The notes beneath the pieces were generated by a model. It searched no databases. It was not told the origin of the DNA and saw only the letters and a program-made list of their open reading frames with translations. 64,000 nt of DNA, from positions 949,469 to 1,013,468 of the forward strand of contig NZ_FOZI01000001.1 in NCBI RefSeq assembly GCF_900114495.1, in the 5' to 3' direction. Made by a program: the position numbers and the translations under genes. Positions 7,429-16,774 of the stretch are shown in pieces (position 1 is the stretch's first letter; each line of letters starts with the position of its first letter). The DNA is from Dyella sp. OK004. Its GTDB lineage: Bacteria > Pseudomonadota > Gammaproteobacteria > Xanthomonadales > Rhodanobacteraceae.

Positions 7429-10083
7429 ATGCTGAATATGTCGACCGCGGAATCTCCCGCCCGCAGCCGCGCGCCCTGGTGGTTCAACCTGGCCGGGCAA
7501 CTGCTTGAACCCTGGGTGCGCATCCGGCGCGATCCGGCCGAGCCCGCCACTTTGCTGCAGCCGGGCGCGCCCATTTGCTACGTGATCGAGCGCGACGGTT
7601 TTTCCGACGCGCTGATCCTGGAGCGCGCCTGCCGCGAAGCTGGCCTGCCTAGCCCGATGCAGCCGCTCAGCGGCACGCGCCGCAAGCGCTCGGTGTTCGC
7701 CCTGGCCCGCCGCGACGGCTGGCTGTTTGGCCGCAACCGCAAGCGCGCGCCCAACGAACCGCTGGGGCAACTGGTGCGTTCGCTGGAAGGCGATCCGGAG
7801 CGCGATATCCAGATCGTGCCCGTCTCCATCTATGTCGGCCGCGCGCCCAACCGCGAATCCGGCTGGTTCAGCGTGCTGTTCTCCGAAAACTGGGTAATGG
7901 TGGGCCGCTTCCGCCGCATGCTTGCCATGCTGCTCAACGGCCGCGACACGGTGGTGCATTTCTCTGCGCCGGTGTCGTTGCGCACTGTATTGAACGAAGC
8001 CGGCGACGTTCGCCCCGAACGTTTCGCGCGCAAGATCGCCCGCGTGCTGCGCACCCACTTCCGGCGCATCCGCGCGGCGGTGATCGGCCCCGATCTCTCG
8101 CATCGCCGCACCATGGTCGACGCCGTACTCAACGCCGAGCCGGTGCGCGAAGCCATTGCCGCCACCGCCGCAAAAGAAAACATCAGCCACGCCAAAGCCT
8201 GGCGCAAGGCGCAGGGCCTGGTGATGGAGATCGCCGCCGACTACTCGCACCCGGTGGTGCGCTCGGTGTCGTTCCTGCTCTCCAACTTCTGGAACAAGCT
8301 GTACGACGGCATCGCCATGCACCACTTCGACAAGGCCCGCGCCGCGGCGCCGGGTCATGAAGTGGTGTACGTGCCCTGCCACCGCAGCCATGCCGACTAT
8401 CTGCTGCTGAGTTACCAGCTGCATCAGGCCGGCGTGGTGGTGCCGCACATCGCCGCCGGCGTGAACCTCAACCTGCCCGGCATTGGCCCGATCCTGCGCC
8501 GTGGCGGTGCGTTCTTCCTGCGCCGCAGCTTCAAGGGCAATGCGCTGTATTCGGTGGTGTTCAACGAATACCTCGCGCAGCTGATCGACCGCGGCGTGCC
8601 GATCGAGTACTTCATCGAAGGTGGCCGTTCGCGTACCGGCCGCCTGCTGGCGCCACGCGCCGGCATGCTGGCGATGACCGTGCGCGCCTTCCTGCGCGCA
8701 CCGCGCCGACCAGTGCTGTTCCAGCCGGTATACATCGGCTACGAAAAGCTGATGGAGGGCAAGAGCTACGCCGGCGAACTCTCCGGCAAACCGAAGGAAA
8801 AGGAATCGCTGATCGGACTGCTGCGCGGCCTCAAAGTGCTGCGTCAGCGCTACGGCCACGTCGCACTCAACTTCGGCGAACCGATCGAACTGAACCCCCT
8901 GCTCGATGCGGCCAGTGCCGAGTGGCGTGCGACCACCACCGATCCGGATGCCAAGCCCGAATGGCTCGGCCGCGTGGTGGACGATCTTGCCGACAAGATC
9001 CAGATCAACATCAACCGCGCCGCCGACGTAAACCCCATCAACCTGCTCGCACTGGCCCTGCTGGCCACACCCAAGCATGCGATGGCGGAGAACGACCTGC
9101 TCGCGCAGATCGAGTTGATGAAGGCGCTGCTGGAAGAGCTGCCCTACTCCGACCGCATGACGCTCACCCCGATGGACCCGGCCGGCGTCATCGCCTACGG
9201 CGAGCAGATGGGCTGGATCCGCCGCGTGCGCCACCCGCTCGGCGATGTGCTGGTGACCGAAGGCGAGCAGGCGGTACTGCTCAGCTACTTCCGCAACAAC
9301 GTGCTGCATCTCACCGCCACCGCGGCGTGGGTAGCCTGCTGCTTCCTCAACAACCGCCGCATGTCGCGCGCCTCGGTGCTGCGCCTGGGCAAGATCATTT
9401 ACCCGTTCATCCAGGGTGAGTTGTTCCTGCCGTGGGATGCCGAAGGTTTCGGTACACAGCTACAAGCCACCATCGATTTCTTCGTGCGCCGCGGCCTGCT
9501 CGAATCCGGCGGCGAAGGCCGCCTGTTGGAACGCGGCCCCGGCCAGGACGATGCGGCGTATCAGCTCAAGGTGATCGCACGCAGCCTGATCCAGGCCTTC
9601 GAGCGCTACTACATCACCATCGCCGCCTTGGTGAAGAACGGCCCGCACACCCTCACCGGCGCCGAGCTGGAAAACGCCTGCACGCTCACCGCGCAGCGCC
9701 TGGCCCTGCTCAACGAATTGTCGGCACCGGAATTTTTCGACAAGGCGCTGTTCCGCGGCTTCATCCAGAAGCTGCGCGAAAGCCGCATCGTGTGGACCGA
9801 CGAAGCCGGCAAGCTCGACTACGACAGCGCACTGGAAGTGATGGTGCGCGATGCGCGCGTGATCCTTGCCCGCGAAGTGCGCCACTCGATCCTCAAGATC
9901 ACCCCGGGCGGCGACGGCGAGAAAGAAACGCCCGCGCCGGCACCCGAGGCTGACCACTTGCCAGCAGACATCTCCAGCGAAGCCCTGCACGAGCGCCACG
10001 TGCGCGCCGAGCACGAAGCGCATGCGCATCATGTGGCGTCTGCCGAATCGAAAGACGGTGAGCGCGAAACGCCCGGGTCCTAA
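7429..10083 (+). CDS. plsB: Glycerol-3-phosphate 1-O-acyltransferase (PlsB)
   Basis: 884-residue membrane-bound enzyme that transfers an acyl group to position 1 of glycerol-3-phosphate, the first step of phospholipid synthesis. The acyltransferase HX4D block is CHRSHADYLLLSY (His318, Asp323), followed by FIEGGRSRTGR for glycerol-phosphate binding and the downstream VYIGYEKLMEG block. Length agrees with the long proteobacterial PlsB (about 807-890 residues). Two starts are possible, 7429 (MLNMSTAE) or 7438 (MSTAE); the latter has a CGGA eight bases upstream. The last 50 residues are His/Glu/Ala-rich and look family-variable. Confidence 0.94.
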   Translation: MLNMSTAESPARSRAPWWFNLAGQLLEPWVRIRRDPAEPATLLQPGAPICYVIERDGFSDALILERACREAGLPSPMQPLSGTRRKRSVFALARRDGWLFGRNRKRAPNEPLGQLVRSLEGDPERDIQIVPVSIYVGRAPNRESGWFSVLFSENWVMVGRFRRMLAMLLNGRDTVVHFSAPVSLRTVLNEAGDVRPERFARKIARVLRTHFRRIRAAVIGPDLSHRRTMVDAVLNAEPVREAIAATAAKENISHAKAWRKAQGLVMEIAADYSHPVVRSVSFLLSNFWNKLYDGIAMHHFDKARAAAPGHEVVYVPCHRSHADYLLLSYQLHQAGVVVPHIAAGVNLNLPGIGPILRRGGAFFLRRSFKGNALYSVVFNEYLAQLIDRGVPIEYFIEGGRSRTGRLLAPRAGMLAMTVRAFLRAPRRPVLFQPVYIGYEKLMEGKSYAGELSGKPKEKESLIGLLRGLKVLRQRYGHVALNFGEPIELNPLLDAASAEWRATTTDPDAKPEWLGRVVDDLADKIQININRAADVNPINLLALALLATPKHAMAENDLLAQIELMKALLEELPYSDRMTLTPMDPAGVIAYGEQMGWIRRVRHPLGDVLVTEGEQAVLLSYFRNNVLHLTATAAWVACCFLNNRRMSRASVLRLGKIIYPFIQGELFLPWDAEGFGTQLQATIDFFVRRGLLESGGEGRLLERGPGQDDAAYQLKVIARSLIQAFERYYITIAALVKNGPHTLTGAELENACTLTAQRLALLNELSAPEFFDKALFRGFIQKLRESRIVWTDEAGKLDYDSALEVMVRDARVILAREVRHSILKITPGGDGEKETPAPAPEADHLPADISSEALHERHVRAEHEAHAHHVASAESKDGERETPGS

Positions 10084-10114
10084 GTCCACGCAGTCTGATT
10101 AGCGCCGAATGACT

Positions 10115-10261
10115 TTCTCCTCCCCCTGTTCGCAGGGGGAGGCCGGGAGGGGGTAGGCCCTTGAGAAAGCCTCTCCTGAAACGCTTTCTCAAGTACTCAC
10201 CCCCCCATCCCTCCCCTGTCCCACGGGACTAGCTTCGCGTCGCGAGCAGGGGAGGGGGCCA
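10115..10261. repeat. CT-rich stem-loop repeat, copy 1
   Basis: Between plsB and the amidohydrolase gene lies a compound repeat: CTCCCCCTGTTCGCAGGGGGAG (arms CTCCCCCTG/CAGGGGGAG), then an inverted pair TTGAGAAAGC...GCTTTCTCAA around 10162-10194, then a second C/G-rich half. The GGGGGTAGGCCCTTGA segment recurs in near-identical form in copy 2 near 18.64-18.75 kb. The gap contains no gene that I can support. Confidence 0.7.
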
Positions 10262-10361
10262 ACGGCCCACGCAGATGAAATTCCACGCACGCTGACTTTC
10301 GTCACGGGTGACGGCGGCCCGCGAGTCTGCCTAGGATGCGGCTTCCGCCAAGGGGGTCGCC

Positions 10362-11714
10362 ATGTCCGCACGTCTCGCCATTGCACTTGTCGCAGCCGCC
10401 GCCCTGCCCGTTGTCGCGACGGGTGCAGATGCTCCAAGCAGTCATGACATCAGCGTGCTGCATTGCGCACGCCTGTTCGACCCCTCGGCCGGAAAAATGC
10501 TGGGCGAGACCACGGTGATCGTCGAGGGCGATCGCATCAAGGAAATCCGCGCAGGCGCCGTCGATCCCGAGTCCTATCGCCAGGCCGCCACCGGCGGCCA
10601 CTTCAGCTACGTCAATTTCACCGACGCCACCTGCCTGCCCGGCCTGATCGACTCGCATACCCACCTGACCTCCGAAACCAGCCCCACTGGTTACACCGAC
10701 CAGTTCCGCTGGAACACCGCCGACTACGCCATCCGCTCCACTGTCTACGCAAAGCGCACCCTTTTGGCCGGCTTTACCACCGTGCGCAATCTCGGCGACA
10801 ACCAGAATGAATCGATCGCGCTGCGCAACGCGATCAACGCCGGCATCGTCCCCGGTCCACGCATCTACACCGCCGGCAAAGCCATCGGCTCTACCGGCGG
10901 CCACGCCGACCCCACCGACGGCTATCGCATGGATCTGGCCGGCGACCCCGGCAGCAAGGACGGCATCATCAACAGCCCGGAAGACGCGATCAAAACCGTG
11001 CGCCAGCACTACAAGGAAGGCGTAGACCTGCTGAAGATCATGCCTTCCGGCGGCGTACTGGACGAAAGCGCCAGCGTGGACAACGCCCAGATGACCATCG
11101 AGGAAATCAAGGCGGTGGTCACCGCCGCGCATGACTACGGCTACACCGTGGCCGCCCACGCGCACGGCGCCGAAGCCATCCGCCGCGCCGTCATCGGCGG
11201 CGTCGACTCAATCGAGCACGGCACTTTCATGAACGACGAAGACATGAAGCTGATGAAGGAACACGGCACCTGGTACGTGCCCACCATCGTGGCCGGCAAA
11301 TATGTGCAGCAAATGGCCGAAAAACCGGGCTACTACCCGCCCCAGGTAGCGGCCAAGGCCAAACAGGTCGGCCCCATCATCCAGGCCACCGCCGGCAAGG
11401 CCTACAAGGCTGGTGTGAAGATCGCCTTCGGCACCGATGCGGCGGTCTATCCGCACGGCCAGAACGCGCGCGAATTCCAGTACATGGTGGAGGCCGGCAT
11501 CCCGCCCATGGTGGCGCTGCAGTCCGCCACCACCCATGCCGCCGAACTGCTGCACAAGTCGAACGAGCTGGGTCAGATCGCCGTCGGCCGCCATGCCGAC
11601 GTGATCGCCGTGCCCGGTAACCCCCTGGACGACATCACCGCCATGCAGCGGGTGAGCTTCGTCATGAAGGACGGTGTCGTCTACAAACAGAACGGCGCAA
11701 CAGTGGGCGAATAG
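10362..11714 (+). CDS. Secreted metal-dependent amidohydrolase (imidazolonepropionase/prolidase-like)
   Basis: 450 residues with an N-terminal signal peptide (MSARLAIALVAAAALPVVATG). It has the TIM-barrel amidohydrolase signature: DSHTHL (metal HxH), a Lys in VDLLKIMPSGGV, AAHAHGAEAI, SIEHGT, and FGTDAAVYPHG with the metal Asp. This is the arrangement of the imidazolonepropionase-like group that includes exported Xaa-Pro dipeptidases of the Sgx9260 type. Such enzymes hydrolyse Xaa-Pro or Xaa-Arg/Lys dipeptides. AAGGGGG precedes the ATG. Periplasmic location is inferred from the signal peptide; the substrate is not certain. Confidence 0.87.
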   Translation: MSARLAIALVAAAALPVVATGADAPSSHDISVLHCARLFDPSAGKMLGETTVIVEGDRIKEIRAGAVDPESYRQAATGGHFSYVNFTDATCLPGLIDSHTHLTSETSPTGYTDQFRWNTADYAIRSTVYAKRTLLAGFTTVRNLGDNQNESIALRNAINAGIVPGPRIYTAGKAIGSTGGHADPTDGYRMDLAGDPGSKDGIINSPEDAIKTVRQHYKEGVDLLKIMPSGGVLDESASVDNAQMTIEEIKAVVTAAHDYGYTVAAHAHGAEAIRRAVIGGVDSIEHGTFMNDEDMKLMKEHGTWYVPTIVAGKYVQQMAEKPGYYPPQVAAKAKQVGPIIQATAGKAYKAGVKIAFGTDAAVYPHGQNAREFQYMVEAGIPPMVALQSATTHAAELLHKSNELGQIAVGRHADVIAVPGNPLDDITAMQRVSFVMKDGVVYKQNGATVGE

Positions 11715-11770
11715 GCGGCCTATCACCGCAGGCCAGGGCGCCGGCAAGGGCCATCCTGTAGCATGTGCGC

Positions 11771-12526
11771 ATGAGCGAACAGCAACCCAAAACCACCCAT
11801 TTCGGTTTCCGCGACGTCCCCGTCAGCGACAAGCAAAAGCTGGTCGGCCAGGTGTTTACCTCGGTGGCGCGCAGCTACGACCTGATGAACGACCTGATGT
11901 CGTTCGGCGTGCATCGCCTGTGGAAGCGTCACTTTGTCGCCATCAGCGGCGTGCGCAAAGGCGACCGCGTGCTCGACCTGGCTGGTGGTACCGGCGACAT
12001 CGCCGCGCTGCTCAAGCCCGTCGTCGGCGCCGAAGGTGAAGTGGTCGTCGGCGACATCAACGCCGCCATGCTCGGCGTCGGCCGTGATCGCATGACCGAC
12101 CGTGGCCTCGTCTCCGGCCTGCGCTGGGCCCAACTCAACGCCGAAGTACTGCCCTTCCCCGACAACAGCTTCGACGCCGTCACCATGGCCTTCGGCCTGC
12201 GCAACGTTACCGATAAAGACAAAGCGCTCGCCGACATCTGCCGCGTGCTCAAGCCCGGCGGCCGCGCGCTGGTGCTGGAATTTTCCAAGGTGCAGAGCGA
12301 CCTCTTCAGCAAGCTCTACGACTTCCATTCCTTCAAAGTGCTGCCGAAACTCGGCCAGCTCTTTGCGGGTGATGCCGACAGCTACCAATACCTCGCCGAA
12401 TCCATCCGAAAGCATCCGGATCAGGAAACGCTGAAGGGCATGATGGAGCGTGCGGGCTTCGGCAAGGTGGAGGTGCGCAACCTCACCAATGGCATCGTGG
12501 CGATCCATCGGGCGTACAAGCTTTAA
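11771..12526 (+). CDS. ubiE: Demethylmenaquinone/2-methoxy-6-polyprenylbenzoquinol C-methyltransferase (UbiE)
   Basis: 251 residues, the same length as E. coli UbiE. It methylates the quinone ring in ubiquinone (and menaquinone) synthesis using SAM. Visible features are [40 protein letters not shown] (both conserved in UbiE), the SAM motif [14 protein letters not shown], and the post-motif [12 protein letters not shown]. The ATG at 11771 gives MSEQQPKT; a GTG two codons earlier is also possible. The gene converges with the next gene, 10 bp apart. UbiJ and UbiB are encoded 40 kb away in this window. Confidence 0.95.
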   Translation: MSEQQPKTTHFGFRDVPVSDKQKLVGQVFTSVARSYDLMNDLMSFGVHRLWKRHFVAISGVRKGDRVLDLAGGTGDIAALLKPVVGAEGEVVVGDINAAMLGVGRDRMTDRGLVSGLRWAQLNAEVLPFPDNSFDAVTMAFGLRNVTDKDKALADICRVLKPGGRALVLEFSKVQSDLFSKLYDFHSFKVLPKLGQLFAGDADSYQYLAESIRKHPDQETLKGMMERAGFGKVEVRNLTNGIVAIHRAYKL

Positions 12527-12536
12527 GCGCGATGCA

Positions 12537-13946
12537 CTAGCGCTGCTCGGGTTCCCTTGATGGTGCGTCCTGCACCACGATGGTTTCCCGCTGCGGCGCC
12601 TTGTCCTTGTCGACGATGAAGCTCAACTGATAGCCACCAGGGCGAAGATAGAGCTCGCCGGAAGGCGCCTCTTGCGTGCTGCCGTACACATCCATCGGGC
12701 CGATGGACAGCGCGACCCGTGACAAGTCCAGCAGCAGGCGGTCAGCGGGTATCGCATCCGGTCCTTCACCGGCGTAACGCGCTTCGACTAGGCAGGGGTA
12801 CCGCCCGTGGCAAGCATTGGCATTCACCTGATGTGTACGGCGCAAGCCGCCCAGGCTCAGCCAGGTAGGGCGTCCGCGCTGCAGCTTTTCCGGCGGAAAG
12901 AACACGGTGACGTCATAAGCAGCGCCAAGCGACCACGGCTTGCCTTCCGCATCGATGAAGACGATCGGTGCCTCGGGTTGCAGTTGCTTCATTACCGCCG
13001 TGTAGTAGGGATGATCATTCTTGCTCTTGGGCCGCGGATACATCGCGGTCTGATTGATCGATAGCATCGGTGCGGCCGTGAGCTTGTGCAGATGCTCTGC
13101 CATGGATCGGCCACCGAGGTAGCTGCCCGATTTCACGATATGGTCGTAGCCGGCCTGGACCACCAGCCGCGCGCGCGGATCGTGCGCGAATACGCTCTCG
13201 TAGAGGTGCCGCGCTTGTTCCGCCTCGCGCGCATCGGCGCTGCTGGCATCCGAAGTCGCTTCATAGGCGATCACTTTGAAACCGAGCTTCAGCGCCATGC
13301 GCACCATTTCCCCGTAGATGGGTTCTTCGGTGTAGAAGCCACTGTCTTCGGTGGGGTAACCGCGCGCCTGCAAACCAGTATCGCTTTGCATCAGCGTTTC
13401 GGCAGCGAAATAACGAAAGCCCTCCGCATACAGGCGGCTGAGCAGCTGCACGCTCAGGCTGCGCGTGAGCGCCACGTTGTGCGCTTCGTTGAGAAGTACG
13501 ATCTGGTAATTCCTGGCCAGCTCGGGAATGGCGTCCAGCGCCGGACGAGCCGTATAGCCGCCTTCAGTCAATGGCGAAGGCAGGTCATCCGCTTGCGGGA
13601 TCTGCGCGATCGAGAAGCTCCTTACGGCAGCCGGATAGTCGCCCAAAAAGCTCTGATACCAACTCAAGTACTGCCCAAAGATCAGGCGAAACGCTGCCGA
13701 ATCATTGCTCGCGGCGGCCCGGCGCATCACCAGGTACTGCGTCAGCAAGCCCTTCTGGCGGCCTGCCTGGGCCAGAATATCGTCGGCCTTTTCCATGGCG
13801 GCAGTCTGTTGTGCCCGCCATGCTTCGGCCGACTGCGCATGGACGGCCGATGCTGCGCAGACCAGCCACAACATGCATGCGATGGCAGCGCGGTGGATCG
13901 CTACGGATTTGCCGCGAGCTACCCTGACACGAGGTATCCCATGCAT
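12537..13946 (-). CDS. Exported ChaN/erythromycin-esterase-like protein
   Basis: 469 residues with a long cationic N-terminus and hydrophobic core ending in AVHAQ, consistent with signal peptidase cleavage near residue 38. The central part contains IVLLNEAHNVALTRSLS and RYFAAETLMQ, an Glu-x-His pattern as found in the EreA/ChaN/TIKI superfamily, whose members bind metal or heme or act as hydrolases. A later GYDHIVKSGS also fits such a fold. The C-terminal 150 residues show no known motif. I would call it a periplasmic protein of this superfamily; activity is unknown. Confidence 0.7.
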   Translation of the reverse strand: MHGIPRVRVARGKSVAIHRAAIACMLWLVCAASAVHAQSAEAWRAQQTAAMEKADDILAQAGRQKGLLTQYLVMRRAAASNDSAAFRLIFGQYLSWYQSFLGDYPAAVRSFSIAQIPQADDLPSPLTEGGYTARPALDAIPELARNYQIVLLNEAHNVALTRSLSVQLLSRLYAEGFRYFAAETLMQSDTGLQARGYPTEDSGFYTEEPIYGEMVRMALKLGFKVIAYEATSDASSADAREAEQARHLYESVFAHDPRARLVVQAGYDHIVKSGSYLGGRSMAEHLHKLTAAPMLSINQTAMYPRPKSKNDHPYYTAVMKQLQPEAPIVFIDAEGKPWSLGAAYDVTVFFPPEKLQRGRPTWLSLGGLRRTHQVNANACHGRYPCLVEARYAGEGPDAIPADRLLLDLSRVALSIGPMDVYGSTQEAPSGELYLRPGGYQLSFIVDKDKAPQRETIVVQDAPSREPEQR

Positions 13947-14153
13947 TTGTCGGTCCTCCCGGCGGCATCATGCACCCGCTAAGGCTTGGCACCCAATAGC
14001 CACTTTCAGGCAATGCGGCGTAGCGACGCTGGCATTCAAAAACGGACCGAAAATGGGACGGAGGTAGTTAAATCCCTCCTGCCCATCATCCCCTAGACAA
14101 CCCACCCAAGCTAACGCAGCATCCTGTGTCGAACTTAGGAGCAGCCCTTCTCC

Positions 14154-14792
14154 ATGAGCACCAACGCCTCACAACTCGAGCGCCTCACCTTCTTCTCCGA
14201 CGCGGTTTTCGCCATCGCCATCACCCTGCTCATCATCGAGGTGCATGTGCCGCATCTGAGCGTGCGGGACGATGCGGCCTACTGGCAGGCGTTGCGGGAG
14301 CTGCAGCCGAACATCATGGGTTTCATGTTGAGCTTTCTGGTGATCGGCGCGTTGTGGATGGCGCATCACCGGGTGTTCGGCATGCTGGCGGATTACAGCC
14401 CGAAGATCATGTGGCCGAACATGCTGCTGTTGATGGTGGTGGCATTCATGCCGTTCGTTACGGCGCTGATGAGTTCGAATCCGTTGGCGCGGGTGCCGCA
14501 GCTTTTCTACGCAGGCAGTTTGCTGCTGGCCGGGTTGTTGCAGCGGTGGCTGTTTGCGGTGGCGCTGCGCGCCCCTTACGTGCGCGAAGGCGTGCCGCCG
14601 GAAGAAGTCGCCGCCACGCGCTGGCGTGCCTGGGGCATGCCGACCACGGCGGCGTTGGCGTTGATTGCGGCGTGGTTCGCACCGGGCTTCAATGACTTCC
14701 TGTTTCTCGGGATTCCAGTGTTGGTGCGGCTGTATGCTGCGGCGGGCCGGCGTCATGCGCTGCGTTTGCAGACGGCGCCCGACAACGCCTGA
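14154..14792 (+). CDS. TMEM175-family (DUF1211) potassium channel protein
   Basis: 212-residue polytopic protein. The N-terminus carries the family signature ERLTFFSDAVFAIAITLLII (residues 8-27), the pore-lining helix containing the FSD motif of bacterial TMEM175 channels. About six membrane helices follow. Known bacterial members form tetrameric K+-permeable channels without the classical TVGYG filter. It starts 15 bp upstream of another membrane protein gene on the same strand and probably shares its transcript. Physiological role here is not known. Confidence 0.88.
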   Translation: MSTNASQLERLTFFSDAVFAIAITLLIIEVHVPHLSVRDDAAYWQALRELQPNIMGFMLSFLVIGALWMAHHRVFGMLADYSPKIMWPNMLLLMVVAFMPFVTALMSSNPLARVPQLFYAGSLLLAGLLQRWLFAVALRAPYVREGVPPEEVAATRWRAWGMPTTAALALIAAWFAPGFNDFLFLGIPVLVRLYAAAGRRHALRLQTAPDNA

Positions 14793-14806
14793 ATTCCGGA
14801 GCCGAT

Positions 14807-15457
14807 ATGCCTACGCGTTATCGCTGGTTCGCCACCTGCGCCGCCGTGCTCGGCTGGTTCGCACTTGTTCTGCAATTGCTGTTGTCGATCCAGCTGACCC
14901 AGTCCAACGGTCAGGGTGCGATGGCTGGCGTGTGGACTTACTTCGGCTTCTATACGGTGCTTACCAATATCCTGGTGGCGCTTGCTTTCACCGCAGGCGC
15001 AATTGGGCCGCGCGGCGCGGTCACGCGTTTCTTTGGCCGCCCCGGCGTCAACACCGCTATCGCGATGAGCATCGCTGTGGTGGGTGTCATTTATAACGTG
15101 CTGCTACGCAAGCTGTGGAACCCGGAAGGCTGGCAGTTGTTTGCCGACATGACGCTGCATGACGCGATGCCGCTGATCTTCCTCCTGTACTGGTGGCTGG
15201 CCGTGCCCAAGCAGTCGCTGCGCTGGTCGCAGGTGCTGGTGTGGCAGGTTTATCCAGCAGGCTACTTTGCGTATGTATTGGTGCGCGGGGCGTTCAACAG
15301 CTGGTATCCCTATCCGTTTCTCGACGTGACCGCGCTGGGCTACGCCAGCGTGGTGGGTGATGCCCTGCTGGTACTGCTGTTCTTTATCGCAGTGGCCCTG
15401 GTGCTGGTAAGCCTGGGTCGCTGGCAGGCGCGGCGGACCGTCGTGCAGCCAGCCTGA
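14807..15457 (+). CDS. Pr6Pr family membrane protein
   Basis: 216 residues with six predicted membrane helices. Conserved Pr6Pr/FAR-17a-like features include a first helix with QLTQSNGQ after it, YFTVLTN-like YFGFYTVLTNILVA, and a His in TLHDAMPLIFLLYWWL followed by YPYPFLDV. The family is found in many proteobacteria and actinobacteria; its eukaryotic relatives are androgen-induced (AIG1/FAR-17a) proteins with lipid hydrolase activity. It lies 14 bp after the TMEM175-like gene. A biochemical role cannot be derived from the sequence. Confidence 0.83.
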   Translation: MPTRYRWFATCAAVLGWFALVLQLLLSIQLTQSNGQGAMAGVWTYFGFYTVLTNILVALAFTAGAIGPRGAVTRFFGRPGVNTAIAMSIAVVGVIYNVLLRKLWNPEGWQLFADMTLHDAMPLIFLLYWWLAVPKQSLRWSQVLVWQVYPAGYFAYVLVRGAFNSWYPYPFLDVTALGYASVVGDALLVLLFFIAVALVLVSLGRWQARRTVVQPA

Positions 15458-15519
15458 AACACGTCGTCATGGGCTTGCGGCAAAATGCGATGCGGCCATC
15501 GCCATCCACGGGAATCGCC

Positions 15520-16068
15520 ATGCGTGTCTATTCGCTGCCAGCTGTTGTCGCTTTGCTCTTGGTATCGGCCAACGCCAAGACACAGGACGCTGAAGTCTCC
15601 GCGTTCTTCATGAAGCTCTACACCACGACCTGCATGAAGCACTACGCCAAGCCGGAAGCGCTTAGTGCGGAGTTCACCGCCGCGAAGACGCCGACCCTGC
15701 CGGACAAAACTGCGCGCGCTTTCCTCGGCGGCATGCCAGGCAAGGCGTGGCCGCAGCGTGGGCCGGGCGAGGGCAAGTTCGTGGTGTCGCTGCGGGACGA
15801 TGGTGTTTGCGCGGTGTTCGCGCAGTACGCCGACACCGTTAATGTCGAGCAGCAGTTCACTGCGCTTGTCGCTACCAGTCCTGCGCCACTCACGTCATCA
15901 CGCGAGCAGGACGATCACGGTATGGCGCCGACCGGTCCCATCCATACGCTGAGCTATGCGTGGGCGCGTTCTGGCGACAGCACCAAGCTGGTGTTTACCC
16001 TGACCACGGCAGTGTCACCGGATGCGCCAGTGCAGGCGATGGCGACACTGGCGCGAGTGACCAAGTAA
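15520..16068 (+). CDS. NMCC_0638-type periplasmic protein
   Basis: 182 residues with a cleavable signal peptide (MRVYSLPAVVALLLVSANAK). The mature protein includes FFMKLYTTTCMKHYAKPEAL and a second Cys in DDGVCAVFAQYAD, spaced as in the small exported NMCC_0638-family proteins, so a disulfide is likely. Function is unknown for the family. The start at 15520 sits right at the signal peptide; an upstream in-frame ATG would add 17 residues unlike a secretion signal. Its stop is 4 bp from the stop of the convergent GST gene. Confidence 0.65.
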   Translation: MRVYSLPAVVALLLVSANAKTQDAEVSAFFMKLYTTTCMKHYAKPEALSAEFTAAKTPTLPDKTARAFLGGMPGKAWPQRGPGEGKFVVSLRDDGVCAVFAQYADTVNVEQQFTALVATSPAPLTSSREQDDHGMAPTGPIHTLSYAWARSGDSTKLVFTLTTAVSPDAPVQAMATLARVTK

Positions 16069-16072
16069 GCCG

Positions 16073-16756
16073 TCAGCTTTTGCGCAGGTCTTCCAGCCAT
16101 TCGCCAGCGAGATGAGCTTCGTCTTCGTGCGCGCAATCGCGCCAGGTTTCGCGCAAGGCGTCGGCGTACCAACGGCGAGCGGATGGCAGCTCACGCAACT
16201 GTCGCGCAAAGTCGGCGGCGGACGATGACACCGGCAAACCGTAGGTCTGGATGCGGTACGCCACCGGTACGTAGAACGCATCAACAGCGGTGAACGCAGC
16301 ACCGGCCAGGAAGGGGCCGCCGAAACGCCGCAAGCCTTCGCTCCACAGCTCACCTAGGCGCGCCAGTTCCGTGCGGAAGGCCTCATCGATGTGATGCAAC
16401 CGCACGCGCACGCCGCAGTTCATCGACGCATGCTGGCGCAGCGCACCGAAACCCGAATGCATTTCCGCCGCCGCGCAACGCGCCCAGGCGCGCGCCGTGG
16501 CGTCGGCTGGCCATACGCCGGGATGGCGCTCGGCCAGGTATTCGGTAATGGCAAGGGAATCCCACACCACGGTGTCGCCGTCATGCAGGCACGGCACTTT
16601 GCCATTGGGAGCGAACGTGCGGAAGCTTTCCCAATTGCTGCCCTGCCCGAACGGCACCAGGCGTTCCTCGAATGGAATGCCCAGCTCGCTCATCAGTACC
16701 CAGGGCCGCATGGACCATGACGAGTAGTTTTTGTTGGCGATGTAGAGCTTGTACAT
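16073..16756 (-). CDS. Glutathione S-transferase family protein
   Basis: 227 residues. The N-terminal thioredoxin-like domain contains NKNYSSWSMRPWVLM, a serine-type active-site segment similar to zeta/maleylacetoacetate-isomerase-like GSTs, then the cis-Pro motif GKVPCLHDG and DSLAITEYL for glutathione binding. The C-terminal helical domain starts near residue 90 with FLAGAAFTAVDAFYVPVAYR. It is the last gene of the apparent EamA-cupin-GST operon, 18 bp after the cupin gene. Role in detoxification is inferred from the family. Confidence 0.88.
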   Translation of the reverse strand: MYKLYIANKNYSSWSMRPWVLMSELGIPFEERLVPFGQGSNWESFRTFAPNGKVPCLHDGDTVVWDSLAITEYLAERHPGVWPADATARAWARCAAAEMHSGFGALRQHASMNCGVRVRLHHIDEAFRTELARLGELWSEGLRRFGGPFLAGAAFTAVDAFYVPVAYRIQTYGLPVSSSAADFARQLRELPSARRWYADALRETWRDCAHEDEAHLAGEWLEDLRKS

Positions 16757-16774
16757 CGACGGGCTCCGTCACGG

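Noticed and set aside
7360-9309. 649-codon open frame on the minus strand opposite plsB
   Set aside because: plsB has all acyltransferase motifs and fills the region; the antisense protein is His/Gln/Ala-rich with no motif. It follows from high GC at third positions.
10115-10261. CRISPR array in the CT-rich repeats
   Set aside because: Units are not regularly spaced and are inverted, not direct; no cas genes are present.
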